Shown here one piece after another: positions 1 to 11,036 of a stretch of DNA of 64,000 nucleotides. The stretch comes from Costus lasius (lineage: Eukaryota > Streptophyta > Magnoliopsida > Zingiberales > Costaceae). Made by a program: the position numbers and the translations under genes. Under the pieces are notes generated by a model. It was given only the letters and a program-made list of their open reading frames with translations, was not told the DNA's origin and made no database searches. Within the stretch, counting starts at the first letter, position 1. Each line of letters begins with the position of its first letter. The DNA lies in the NCBI GenBank assembly GCA_027563935.2, contig CM050448.1, forward strand, positions 66,597,843 to 66,661,842. The letters run 5' to 3'.

Positions 1-367
1 TATGAGATATGAGTTCTATTATGTGTGGTTATGTGACCAACATACTCTAAATTCGTCATTGGAAAAAGGGTGGTAATCGATTTAGAGAATGTCAAGGACA
101 AATAAAAAAGAAACGAGTGAAAAAAAAAGATTTGGAGATCCTATTCCTGTAAACAAAAACATATTGGATGAAAATCTCAAAAACAAGATTAATTCATGAA
201 GTTGAAATTCTATTACCATGCATGTTGTGAACTTTTATTTACTTGAAAATTCTCTATGGATGATTATATTCTAGAAATTTATTCGTCATATGAAAATTTA
301 TGTTCCAATACTCAGTATTGATTTCTTTATTTACTTGAGGATAAGCAAAGTTTGAGCCTTATGTGTT
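1..367 (+). other. 3' internal tail and polypurine-tract region of an Athila-type element
   Basis: Non-coding. Positions 333-350 carry the motif CTTGAGGATAAGCAAAG, which in Athila elements lies just before the polypurine tract and the 3' LTR. The same motif occurs in minus orientation at 23.28 and 27.83 kb. It is followed at 368 by TGATGACTCC, which I take as the start of an LTR. The rest of this element lies left of the window. Confidence 0.5.
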
Positions 368-2020
368 TGATGACTCCAAATTTCATAGTGTTTTTGATAC
401 TTATTTAGTAGTCTTTTTAAGCTGTAATCTTATTCTCTTGCTTTGTTTTTATACCTTTCTTGCCAAAAGCTTCGGAATCTTCACCATCTTTGGTTTTTAA
501 TCAATTTCAGGAAAAAAGCCATATTTTTCACTGGTTTTCAAGCAATGCAAATGCATGAATGAGTTCTAACCATGAAGAGGAGTCTCCCCATCAAATTTCA
601 AGTCAAAAGGATGCTCCTGGCAAAAATACGGCACTGCCATGTAAATCTACACGGTACCGTATTTAACCACTTTCAACCAGACGAAAATACGGCACTGCCG
701 TATTTTACCCCAGAACTTTCACGGTACCGTATTTTGTGCTAATTTCATCCAGAAGACCTAAGCAAGAATATGGCACTGCCGTGTAGAAGTACACGGTACC
801 GTAATTTTTGCGATCCAGGACAGAAAGTTTCAGCAGAAATATGGCACTACCGTATTTCACTCCGATTTTATCACGAATCCACGGAGAAATTGAGGGAGAG
901 GCGGAATTGCTAGGGTTCATCGGTTCTCTACCTACAGACCACCTCTGGCCATGAAATTTGACAGAGAGCTTCACCTGGTGAAGGAGAACACACATCTCAA
1001 GTTCCAGAGCGTTCGGAGTTGAATTGAAGGAGAAATCGACACAACAGTGGTGACAGTGCTGTTCAAAGCATATTACGGGCTGTAATTTCATTACAGCCCT
1101 GTTTTGTAATCTTTCTGCCATCTTTTCGATTTCTTATTACTCTGAAAACATCTTTTATTGTAATTCCTTCATCATGGTAGCTTAATCTTTCTTTGGGACA
1201 TGGGGGTGTAATCTCTTTGTTTCTTAATGGCTAGAAAACCCTAATTTTGTCAAACTGATTTTATTATGATAATCTTACTCTTGTGATTGATTGTTCTTTA
1301 ATTCTCCTTTGTGTCTTAAATATCAGCATGTTTTAGAATTTTGTGAAATAGACCAAGAGGTTGATTGTTTGAAATTCGGAACCCTAGGAATTATTGAGTT
1401 TGGAACTACCATAAGAGATTAGGTTGTTCTTTGAATTCTGATTTTTAGAGAACTATAATGCCTTGTTGATTTTATGACTCTTTGGATTGAGTTAATGTGT
1501 AGACTTGATTTGATATTGCAAGAGATTGAGTATCTAGTCGTTAGAAACCCTTGAGTAAAAGTAGTGTTGAGACTCGGATGCACGAGAGTGATCTTTGAGT
1601 TTCCACTTGAGGTGATCAACGTAGAATTCAGATGCACGAGAGTGATCCTTGAGTTCTTAGCTGATGGTTTACTTATTTTCAGCATTGAATACATCTTGCG
1701 CGAGAGTGGGGATCGGTTCTTTGTATGATTGTCTGCGCGAGAGCGAGACAATTTATTTATAAAGTAAATTTTATCTTTACCATAATAGAATTAGATTGAC
1801 AAATACTTATATTAATCTAGTCTTTAGAAATTAAAATAGATGAACCCCTAGTCCTGATTTCCTCTCTGATATTTTTTTCGTGTTCTTTTTGATAGCTTGA
1901 TTCAGTATTTTTCGATTGCCTAGCTAGCGAGAAATCGATTATTCAGTACTTGGCAACAAGGTCTCTGTGGTTCGATATTTTTATATTACTTCGAGTATCC
2001 GTGCACTTGCGGACACAACA
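368..2020 (+). mobile_element. LTR of Athila-type family C, copy 1 (3' LTR)
   Basis: Starts with TGATGACTCC after a polypurine-like region and ends near the phrase CCGTGCACTTGCGG (about 2000-2013), which closes other Athila-type LTRs in this window. It aligns with the LTR at 17.65-19.35 kb: both hold GGGACATGGGG (about 1196 and 18510), the repeated 'CGAGAGTGATC/CGAAAGTGATC' phrases, and the same last 100 bp. Positions 623-865 carry an array of palindromic units built on ACGGCACTGCCGT and ACGGTACCGT. ORFs inside it are shadows. The right edge abuts the truncated env-like region of a different, minus-strand element. Confidence 0.7.
623..865. repeat. Palindromic-unit array in LTR C
   Basis: Four units of about 28-55 bp (623-664, 680-735, 763-810, 836-865). 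The first three pair a left half AATACGGCACTGCCGT with a right half ACGGTACCGTATT; the fourth keeps only the left half. The array starts about 255 bp from the LTR start. Confidence 0.7.
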
Positions 2021-2081
2021 GCACACGATGGACGTATCTGATGGTTGAGTTGCAGATGCTGGATGCTCATGCAACTCTGGC

Positions 2082-2708
2082 TTAGTAGAAGTGTTCATTC
2101 GTAATCGATGCCCAGAAAGCTTGTTCGTTGAACTCTACCGGGACATTGCACGTGCAAGGCTCCGGGAAACCGTAAATATGGCGGAGATCAGAGAGAGATA
2201 AACTATGCTCGATGTTCCCCATCCGGAAGGAGAGGTGCCTTGGGTCTTCATCTACGGTCGCAGCAGTTCTCACATCCAGAGAGCTAAGGAATTCTAATGT
2301 AACGCCGATATACGTGGGCGAGGCTAGCCGTAGGAACTGCTCCCATCCAACATTCGAATACATCCATTCAACATCGTCCATGAGCCCTAGCATAATAAGA
2401 GTGTTTCGGTCCAAGTATCTGGTGTTGGATATCTGACGATGGAGAAGCTGCTCATAGTGTTGTTGGTGCTCTGCATTTCTGAATACTATGCCAAATTCAT
2501 TCGGTGGAGATGCATAGGCTTGAAGCTGCCAAGCAGAATGGCGCACTGGGTTTCTGGAAGAGGAAGGTTGCGCCGACTGGCTTGCAGAAGTAGTATGTGG
2601 TGGCGGAGGGTGTCCGTGTGGGACAAAGTCATCGTCGTCAGTAGAAGATTCGGATGCAGGTTGTGGGTCGCGGCGACAGAAGGCGAGCACTTTGCGCCTT
2701 GGTGCCAT
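2082..2708 (-). pseudogene. Athila env-like ORF (ATHILA ORF-1 / 'putative plant transposon protein' type), 3'-truncated
   Basis: A 208-residue frame starting MAPRRKVLAF. A Ser/Asp-rich low-complexity N-terminus (SSTDDDDF, HPPPPH) is followed by a globular part with the pattern FRNAEHQQHYEQLL, LIMLGLMDDVEWMY and GWEQFLRL. This resembles the ORF that lies between pol and the 3' LTR in Athila-group elements (PF03078/PF20167-type families; recalled, not searched). The family protein is usually longer, so this is cut short where the LTR C copy begins. Methionine 2708 was chosen over the longer open frame to 2954 because the upstream part is non-repetitive filler. The protein's function is not established. 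Confidence 0.6.
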
Positions 2709-3577
2709 TAGGTCAGAATGTCGGCAATGATGGAGAAAACCAGAAAACCAGAAAAGGTTTCGCCCGAGCACAGAAATAGCGAACGATCGTGACGGCGAAA
2801 CTGAAAGGTCGGCGGGAGTGAAAAACCGGAATACTAACAGCAGAGATCGGATTGGGGCTAGGCGAACCTCATCGGAGTTGCAGATCGTGAAGAAGGAAGG
2901 TCCTTTGAAGATCCGGTGGTGAGAAGACGTGGGCCTGACCGAGATCAGGAGCATAAGAGGTGGCGACGGCGAAACTCGTGGAGACCTTTTTCGTGGTTTA
3001 GGGCAAACACGGGTGATGAGCAGATACTATCACTGGTGAACCCGGGTGGGTTCACCTGACCATGAAGTACATGGCGGAAACGTGCCCTTTTCTGATCGGA
3101 TGTCTTCACGGGTGAACCCCACTGGGTTCACCAAGCCGTGAAGAGTGCGTTAAGTTACAGAAAACCCAGAAATAATATGCACATCTCAAAACCGCTGGTT
3201 CTATCCTAATTTAACAAAAATATCCTTCGAAAAACTACTCATCAAGATGCAGAGTGTACTTCACGGGTGAACCCCGCCGGGTTCACCTGGCCGTGAAGTG
3301 CACTGAGCTTCAGTAAAAATACAGCAGGAATCCTCCTGTTCATATAGCGTATATGCGCCCCAAAAATAAAGCTATAATCAGCGTATATCAAGTTCAAAAA
3401 TTTCCTAAAATAAGCTAGATAAGCAAGAGAGTGGAGTAATCAACGATGGTAAACTAAAAACTGAATGACAACTAATGCAACAGAAAGAAAATGAAAACAA
3501 CGAGAAAACTTGGGTTGCCTCCTAAGAGCGCTTATTTTAGGTCAATAGCTCGACCATAGAGTCATCAGGTAATCAAA
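2709..3577. other. Non-coding spacer between protease and env-like ORF (family A element)
   Basis: No gene. It holds three family-A palindromic units (3029-3300, listed separately) and, at about 3507-3530, the phrase CTTGGGTTGCCTCC, which also occurs at 25.68 kb in the B element. RT, RNase H and integrase, expected here between protease and env-like ORF, are absent, so the element carries a large internal deletion. Confidence 0.6.
3029..3300. repeat. Internal copy of the family-A palindromic units
   Basis: Three units at about 3029-3076, 3104-3143 and 3259-3299. Each has the core GGTGAACCC...GGGTTCACC flanked by outer arms CTTCACGG / CCGTGAAG. They match the units in LTR A (7.2, 16.6 and 27.4 kb) but lie in the interior of the element, 320-590 bp upstream of the env-like start codon. 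Confidence 0.8.
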
Positions 3578-4495
3578 TCAAGGAGGATCAAAAGGGTCGT
3601 AATCTTCCCCTTGTTTGACTAATTCATCTTCAAAACGGTGTTTGAGGTGATGTCCATCCACTACAGAATTTCCAATGCATTCAACTAAACTCACGCTGTA
3701 ACATGTACCTGTAAAGGAAGGTTTTTCAAGAGAATTAGACATGTCAAATTGAATCACATTGCCACCGATGTTTAAATCCAGTTTCCCGTTTTTAACATCG
3801 ATGACAACACCAGCTGTAGCAAGAAAAGGCCTTCCTAAAATAATAGAAAGTCTGTCATCTTCATCAATGTCCAATACAACAAAGTCTGCAGGGATAAAGT
3901 AGTCTCCCACTTTGATGGGTACATCCTCTAAAATACCCACTGGACTCCTAACTGATCTATCAGCAAGCTGCAGAGAAATATTAGTCAATTTCAAATCACC
4001 CAAATCCAGCTTTTTACACAATGATAGCGGCATGATGCTGACACTCGCCCCTAAATCGCATAGTGCTCTCTGAAAGGTCATCTCTCCTATCTGGCACGGT
4101 ATGGAAAAGCTGCCAGGGTCCTTGTATTTTTGTGGAAGGTTGTTCTGCAAAATCGCACCGCACTCTTCAGTAAGGGTCACAGTGCCTTGGTCCTCTAGCT
4201 TCATTTTATTTGAGAGAATATCCTTCAGGAATTTCGCGTATGTTGGCATCTGCAAAAGGGCACTAACAAAGGGAATGTTAATATATAATTTTTTCAAAAT
4301 TTCCAGAAACTTACTGAATTGCTTGTCCAATTTGGCTTTGACAAGCCTCTGAGGGAAAGGTATCGGCGGCTTGTAGGCTAGCGGCCCAACATAGGGTCGC
4401 TCTTCCTCTGTTCGTTCAGGTTCTGCCGGTGTTGAATATGCGTGTGGCTCCTCAGGGTTCAATGTCAATTCATCCCTTGTATCATCAATCGGCAT
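3578..4495 (-). pseudogene. Athila-type aspartic protease region of gag-pol (family A element)
   Basis: A 305-residue open frame. The N-terminal half is the Athila linker: KPPIPFPQRL, then LEILKKLYINIPF and LTEECGAIL. The retropepsin follows: ALCDLGASVS carries the catalytic Asp in a DLGAS context, and ILGRPFLATAG is the conserved ILGRPFL motif near the C-terminus. The frame is open, but the neighbouring gag has stops and frame changes, and RT, RNase H and integrase are missing downstream, so it is a remnant. It is close to the family C protease at 20.5-21.4 kb in motif order and length. Confidence 0.85.
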
Positions 4496-4567
4496 CTTAG
4501 GATCTTCTAGTTGCTTGCTGCTCCGAGTGGAGATTGCATTGCACTGCTCCCTCGGGTTAACTTCTGG

Positions 4568-5879
4568 CTATGATGGAAGCTTCCCTGGCGCTCTAGAGGA
4601 CAAGCTAGCCTGCTGCGCAAGCTGGCTCTCTAGCATTTTATTATGCGTTTCCAAGGAGTCCATCCTCGTCATCATCAGTTTCATCATGTCAGTCAGCCCT
4701 TCTATTTGCTTACTCAGTTGAGAGTCTTGGGCCGGTCTTGGAGGAGGATTGTAGTTTGCTTGTTGAGGGGGAGGATTGTAGTTTCTCTGTTGGAACCCAG
4801 GTGGCTGCTTGTAATTTTCTTGTTGTGGCGGCTTGCCCTGGTTGTATAGGCTGGTGGTGGCGCTTGCCCTGGTTGTATAGGCTGCGTGGTCCGGTAGGAA
4901 AAGTTCGGGTGGTTGCGCCAGCAAGGATTATAATAGTTGGAATAAGGGTTGTTCATGGGGTTTGCATTTCCAACTACATTCAGATGTTCAGGCTGAGTTT
5001 GGACTACCTGCCCATCTCCCACTCGGCACTCAGCACTGCATGACCTGCAACGCCACACAACTCACAAGATAATGAATTAGTGTCTAAAGAATTAACATAC
5101 CATGAATCAAATTTCTGAGTCAGATTGTCTACCTTCATAGTCAAAGCAGTTAATGAATCAAGATCGAATTTACCTGCTTTTCTTGAAAGTGTACCACGCT
5201 CTGGATTCCATTGATGGTAGTTCAGTGCCATGTCCTCCAGGAAGCTTATAGCATCTTCAGGTACTTTGCTCATTAAACCCGATCCTCCAGTAGCTGCATC
5301 GACTGTGAGTCTAGTATTGTATTGCAATCCCATGTAGAATGTGTGTACTAAGACCCAAGTCTCAATCTCATGGTGAGGACACAGTCGTCGAAGCTCTTTG
5401 AATCTCTCCCAAGCTTCGTACAAAGACTCTCCATCCCTCTGCATGAAGCTCGTTATCTGATTTTTAATGTGGATTATCTTCGAAGGAGGGAAATACTTCG
5501 AGAGGAAAGCTTGAGACAGCTCATCCCATGTCCGTATTGAAGTTGGGGGGATCGTATGGAGCCATGCCCTTGCTCTGTCCCTTAAGGAGAATGGGAACAA
5601 GCGTAACCTGATAGCATCAGAAGTAGCTCCATTAATCTTTAACATATCGCAATATTCTAAAAATATAAACAAATGCATATTGGGATCCTCAAGAGGAGAA
5701 CCACCAAATTGATTTTGTTGTATCATGGAAAGTAGAACAGGTTTAATTTCGGAATTGTTGGCCTCCACAATCGGCCTAACAATTCCATATTGAAATCCAT
5801 GTGTAAAAGGTGCTGCATATTATCACAGTGTTCTGGCATTATTATTGTTCACAGGTTGAGGCGCTTGTTCGTTCTCCAT
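4568..5879 (-). pseudogene. Athila-type gag, broken by stops and frameshifts (family A element)
   Basis: The best frame (5004-5768, 254 residues) has the Athila gag core: EIKPVLLSMIQQNQFGGSP, IRLRLFPFSLRDRARAWL, WDELSQAFLSKYFPPSK and GESLYEAWERFKELRRLCPHH. A start MENEQ lies near 5879, with stops before the main frame. Downstream the frame changes at about 5004-5058 and continues in two further overlapping frames (4714-5058, 4568-4924) rich in Pro/Gln/Asn. The zinc-knuckle region near 5050 keeps CELCG. These are at least two frameshifts plus stops. The protein would be the capsid/nucleocapsid; this copy cannot make it intact. Confidence 0.85.
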
Positions 5880-6159
5880 GTCAATGTGAAGGTGTTCCAT
5901 CTATTCTTGACCCTTGGTTTATGGAATTTGATTAAGCTTCCTTCTTTGTCTGAAGGTCCGTTCTATCTCAAGATCGATTTCAAATAGTGATCCTGCCCTG
6001 GAACTTCTTTGCATAAAAATTTGTCAGATTCAGTTATGAAGTTCAAAGTAGTCGACATAAGCAAAAAGCAGTGTGAAACAAAAATAAAGAAAGAAAAGAA
6101 AACTAACTAAAGCTTAGTCTACCAGTCCTTAGAAGTATACTAATATCAACCGTTGTTAT
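5880..6159. other. 5' leader of family A element
   Basis: Non-coding leader between PBS and gag on the minus strand; nothing else recognised. Confidence 0.5.
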
Positions 6160-6177
6160 CCGGCAACGGCGCCAAAA
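6160..6177 (-). other. Primer-binding site, tRNA-Asp type
   Basis: The plus strand reads CCGGCAACGGCGCCAAAA, equal to the 3' end of plant tRNA-Asp(GUC) (CCCCGGCAACGGCGCCA). The minus strand is therefore the PBS. It lies 3-4 bp from the LTR edge at 6181, as expected, and fixes the element's orientation. Confidence 0.85.
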
Positions 6178-6180
6178 ACT

Positions 6181-7493
6181 TGACACTATCCGCAAGTGCA
6201 CGAAAATGTCGCAGTAATATAAAAGATATCGTCTCCCACAGGGAACAAGGTGAGTACTAGAAAATCTAATTTTTAGAATCTAAGTTGATCAAGTTGTCAT
6301 TTTTGGAACTAAAGAAAACTAAAACTAAGCAGAATAGTAAACAAGAAATCAAACAACTACGGCAGGGTAAATATATGAGAGAGAATATCAGGGCTTGGGT
6401 TTTCACCACTCCGATGATTTTATTTGCATTAAGAAATAAATACCAGTTACTTGGATTTATATATATCCATAAGGAATCTATCCTATGGTACAAGGTGCCC
6501 TCTTTCGAGTGTACACCCCGGTAGTTGCCCGGAACGTCTCCTACTTTCGTGGTGGATCATTCTAGACAAACCCAATGGGTTTCATGGTAGCTTATGAACC
6601 CTCAAGGGAAGAACAAGCACTTTCGTGTCGAGTCTTCACAAGATTCACAAAGAGGTTCGATCGTTACAGTCCTACTCTCGTTATGAACCGTAACAACTAT
6701 AACATGATAATACTTGGCCATAGTACAAATCAAGAAATAAGTGCATCAAGTGAAATATGCTTAAGATATAATCCAAATAGCAAAGTTAATACATGAGTTG
6801 CAAACAAAAATCGTCAGAGGGCTTCAACCTAGCCCTAAAAATAGGTTTACACTACAACCATCGTCAAAATGCTCAAGATACTCTCTTTAATCATAAGAAA
6901 ATCATAGGAAAACGTTTCTAAGAGGGAAGAGATGATGAACTGAAGGAAATAAGCAAGGATTGCTGAGTTCCAATGATCAGATCTTCAAAAATCGCCCCAA
7001 AGTCGCCTGTTTGTGGTGTTCGTTCGCCCTAGCCCTTCGTCGTGCGATTGATCGATGATTAGGGACGGAATTTGGGGCTTTTATATTCTTTTTGTTCATC
7101 TTCGAGTCACCTTTCCAAAAAGTCCTCACTTGCTAAATTTGGACTTAAATCGGGTTCGAAATCGCCAAAATACTGAATGGGTGTCGGGCTGATCCATCAA
7201 CTTTACGGGTGAACCCCGTCGGGTTCACCGGGTGATGAAGTGCACGGTGCTTTTTTTTGTTGTGAAATAATCATAGGTGAACCCTGTGGGGTTCACCTAC
7301 CAGTGAAATCTTCGGCATATTTCTGTGTGGGACTTCATCAGATCAGATCACGGGCGAACCCCATGGGGTTCACCTGCCAGTGAAGTGTGCGGCAGATTTC
7401 AGAAACTTTTGACATCATCGGTGAACCCTGCCGGGTTCAACAGGCAGTGACACACATGCTGAATTACGCCCTTCGGCAAGATCATGGGTGAAC
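6181..7493 (-). mobile_element. LTR of Athila-type family A, copy 1 (5' LTR), cut by a Copia insertion
   Basis: The plus-strand left edge is TGACACTATCCGCAAGTGCA, the same edge as LTR A at 26217. It aligns with that copy through about 7493, then stops inside the fifth palindromic unit, where a Copia LTR begins (TGTTGGGG at 7494). The remaining family A LTR sequence (about 290 bp) is missing. On the minus strand a TATA box (TATAAAAG) lies at 7078-7085. Confidence 0.8.
7198..7493. repeat. Palindromic-unit array in LTR A copy 1
   Basis: Four units with core GGTGAACCC..GGGTTCACC near 7205, 7275, 7353 and 7418, plus the first half of a fifth (7485-7493) where the Copia element inserted. Confidence 0.8.
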
Positions 7494-9191
7494 TGTTGGG
7501 GTATGCCCTTAAGGCTAATGTTTGAGGCCTAGGGATTCTTTCAGTATCATGTATAAACTCTTATGTTTATAAAGGCAATGGTTGTTATTCAGTTTGTTAC
7601 ATCATCTGCTGCAATATGTACACTTCTGAATAATGTCTCAATGCTGTTCAGCTTGGCTGACATGCAGTATTGTCCTTAGTCGAGATATCTTGGTGAACAT
7701 GAGACAGCCTTGATATGATTGAGACTAATATGTGTTCTAATCTTATAGGATGCTTCGAGCATGGAATAAGATGTAGACTCATAGGTACATTGCATGTACT
7801 GGACAGACCCTACTAGGATGTTCAATTGCTTGTCACAATGTGAATAATCCTTGTATGTGAACAAGTGGCATACTTCCTCTGACTTGAGATCACTTGTGTT
7901 TCTAAATGATGATTGCATTGTTTTGAGGTAGTTCAATATCATTTGAAACATAATGGTTATAGACTATCTTGGATAATGATCATGAGTCAGGTTAGGACAC
8001 TAGTGATAGATAAAGGATTGCCGTCTCCTTGTTTATGAGAGTGATGTTCTAAAGGGGCCCCCTGGATGAGATGATTGAGAAAGTGTATGGCCATACCCAG
8101 ATGACTATGTTCATCTGATCTAATCATGCTCATCATATTGGAGTTACAAGCTTGACACGCTTGTCCAATAAGAACATCCAGTGGCAAAGGAAACATGTAT
8201 CTCTAGTGAAGTGGATTCACACTTGTGCTATGGTTTGGGTGTAGTCTTGGAAGACTCTTTCCTTTATATCGGGAGACAGTGATGTGTTGCTAGATACCCC
8301 TCACTGATCGTGATAACGTAAGTTATCGTTACCGACATTTAAGGGAAACCCTCAGGGTCGCACAATTTGATGATATGGCTTACTTAAGTCAGATCGTGTG
8401 GACTGAATTGTTTTGGTTCAGTTTAAAGGAGTTTAAACTCTGATTGTAAGTGAGATCTGGTCTGATCATGTTTGATTGATTAGGGCTTGAGATCGGTAAG
8501 CTTCGATCGAGAGTAGTGATGCTAGATCGGTGAGATCAAGTGTATCTAGAGATGAACGGTTAGATCTTGAACCTTCATGGTTCATATAGATTTAGACCAT
8601 GGCTTGGCTTGGTTTGATTTGGTCTTTGTACCAAATCCTTTTGAACCGATTGCAATTGAACCCATTCACCTATGTGAACGTATGGTTCAATGAGGAGGGG
8701 AGTTTCGATGGTTCACTTGAGGTGAACGCATGAAGCTTTGAAGACTTGCTATTTTTGGAGTTCGGTTTTCAAAAAAAAGAAAAACGTCTCCATGTTGTAA
8801 CGTGTTCGCCCCCTTCTCGAGTGGTGAAGCTATCATCGTGGTGTCTTCTTCCTTGACGAAAGGAAAAAGAGGATAGGCCATCAAGAGGATTCATCTCATC
8901 TTCTTCACACGACAAGGAAATTTGGAGATCCTTGCTAGCACAAGGAACGTCCAAAGAGGTAGCCATCTCTCATCTAGTGTGCGTCTTCTTAGGAGGAGAG
9001 CCAATTCGCCCTCTTGCTTCCAAGTCGCCTCCTTCATCATGGCTACGGTAAAAGATCTTAACTTGATCTTTGCATCATAATCAAAGTTGATCATATATAT
9101 TCATGCAAGCGATCTTGTTAAAACCCTAGAAAAGTTTATATGCGCAAGTTTTAGGGTTTTCGCCCCCCCCCCCCCCTTTAGGGGACTTACA
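7494..9191 (+). mobile_element. Ty1/copia 5' LTR
   Basis: Begins TGTTGGGGTATGCCC and ends ...GGGGACTTACA directly before a tRNA-iMet primer site. Length is about 1.7 kb. A homopolymer C run lies at 9163-9177. The element interrupts LTR A after TGAAC (7489-7493), the presumptive 5-bp target site. No 3' LTR is seen, since the element is broken after gag, so the second target duplication cannot be checked. ORFs within (for example 7676-7951 and 8687-8966) are shadows. Confidence 0.75.
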
Positions 9192-9193
9192 AT

Positions 9194-9205
9194 TGGTATC
9201 AGAGC
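9194..9205 (+). other. Copia primer-binding site, tRNA-iMet type
   Basis: TGGTATCAGAGC is the standard plant initiator-Met tRNA complement, two bases after the LTR end. Confidence 0.9.
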
Positions 9206-11036
9206 ATGGTTGATGTATGAATCATATGATTGCTTTGAGTGATGTTTGTTTGTGCCATAATGTAGATCTATCGTCACCATGAGAACATGCTAGTCATTAG
9301 ATGTTGGCGCATGTTTGATATAACTTGTTTGCGCTAATGCATAGATCTAATGTTAACATGCGAAAGTACATGATTTAGTTGTTTGCGCATGTATGATTGT
9401 TTCATGTTGGCGCTTGTTGAATGTATTTATCAAAACTCATTACATCTTGCGCGCCTATCACCTAGATCTACATATGCGCCTGCTGTAAACCCTTAGACGG
9501 GTTATTAGGGTTGAAGTCATAGTCTAGTTAAGATCCAAATAGTCTGATCAGACCATCTGACAGCCTAGATGGGTCAACCAGATGGCACCTGTGCGAAAGC
9601 ACGAGGTGGCTATAGGTCGACTGCAGACAGGTGTGTAGCGATGTCTGGTTGAGACAACCAGTGAACGCGCATGAGTTAGGCCCGGGGTCACACCCGCTTG
9701 CTAGAACTCATGAGGGTCGTTCAGCCCAAGGCATGCATCGTTGACCATTGGGTCAACTCAAGTCAGTTAGGACTTGGTGCATGCAAGGGCAGTGGATCTG
9801 ACTAGACATGATGAGTGGATCCCTATTAATGGACCGTTGTAAGGTAGTAGGGCACATAAGAAAAATAAAATTGATTCCAATGGGATTTTCAAAAATTTTA
9901 TTTTGTTATTGGATCACATGTTGGTTGAATACCATGATGAGTGTCTATTTCATCTTATGTGGGTTGCCCTTTTAATGTGTGCTGTGCTGGGGCCTGCGAG
10001 CCTGGATTTAATTGTAAATTATTATTATTGTGATCTGCGCATCACATTTTAATTAATTGTGTTATTGACCTGCGTGTCAATCTTGTCTAGATAGATTAAA
10101 TTGTAATTTTAATCAGACAAGAGCACAGAGCACACATGGCAGAGGCGCATGCAGCAGTGGCTTGACCAGGTGGGAGGTCTAGGGTTCGACCCTAGGACAA
10201 GTGCATTTACCTGGTGAGCGCACCTGAGCTGCAGTGGGGCGCTAGGGCCCTGGGCTGGGCCAAAAACCCAAGAAGAGCTCAAGTGAAGACTTAAGTTAAC
10301 TTAAGGTCTAACCTAGGCTTAATGGGCTTTTACCACATAAGATCAGCATGCTTTCTACTTATTGTTTATATAATTAGAACTGCATGATTTTTCTTCTGCT
10401 ATCACCATAGGATTTGAATGATAGTAAGAAGATAAAAGACCGTTAAAATCCAATGTTAAAATATCAAGCACGTAAGCCTTCTGGCGCGAAACCTCACTGT
10501 TCTGACTATCGTTGGGGCCGTGTTGTACCCACTCAGTGGGCACGCCCATCTATCTTCAGACGGTGTGTGATTACACCTGCGTGCTACAGAGAAGGGATTT
10601 ATCGCTTCTCGTTGCTCAGCATAGCACGTGGTGGTCCAGGGAGTAGGTCAGGTCAGCTTGACCATGTAGGCTACATACTGAGCATATGTGAGCTATATGG
10701 AGGCAGCCATCTGTGGGATCAGAGACTGTGTTGTACCAACTCAGTTGGCACAGTCTGCTGGATTGCCCAGATGAAGGAGAATCGCACGGGTTGGCGATTG
10801 GCAGGGACTGCCTACCAGAAATTAGTGCTTGTACTCTCTGTGCATCTTATCTCGCCTGAGCAGGACGCGGAGACCAAGTATGAAATCTGGATCCCATCTC
10901 ACTAAAAGAGTTTTACTCTTTCGGGCTGTTTTGCTAGATTTTTCAGCCAGATAAAATAGTGAGAAAAGAATCTTTCTTAAGTCCTGGATTGATTCTAAAC
11001 ATTGATACTGACCTTGCTGTTCTTGCATTGTTGTAG
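9206..11036 (+). other. Copia 5' leader
   Basis: About 1.8 kb of non-coding leader between PBS and gag. It includes a tRNA-like Pol III promoter segment at 10150-10193. Open frames here (10453-10905) show no recognisable domain. A pyrimidine-rich stretch ending TTGTAG at 11031-11036 looks like a 3' splice site directly before the gag frame. Confidence 0.5.
10150..10193 (+). promoter_or_regulatory. tRNA-like A box and B box (SINE-like segment)
   Basis: TGCAGCAGTGG (10150-10160) resembles an A box, and GGTTCGACCCT (10183-10193) matches the B-box consensus GGTTCGANNCC with one mismatch. The spacing suits a tRNA-derived Pol III promoter. No cloverleaf or poly(A) tail is seen, so this may be a SINE remnant or a conserved leader motif. 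Confidence 0.4.

Noticed and set aside
9163..9177. Homopolymer C run as a possible functional element (another lies at 55818)
   Set aside because: Likely slippage or sequencing artefact; no surrounding motif.
10453..10905. 150-codon ORF in the Copia leader
   Set aside because: No domain or compositional sign of coding; lies in the non-coding leader between PBS and gag.
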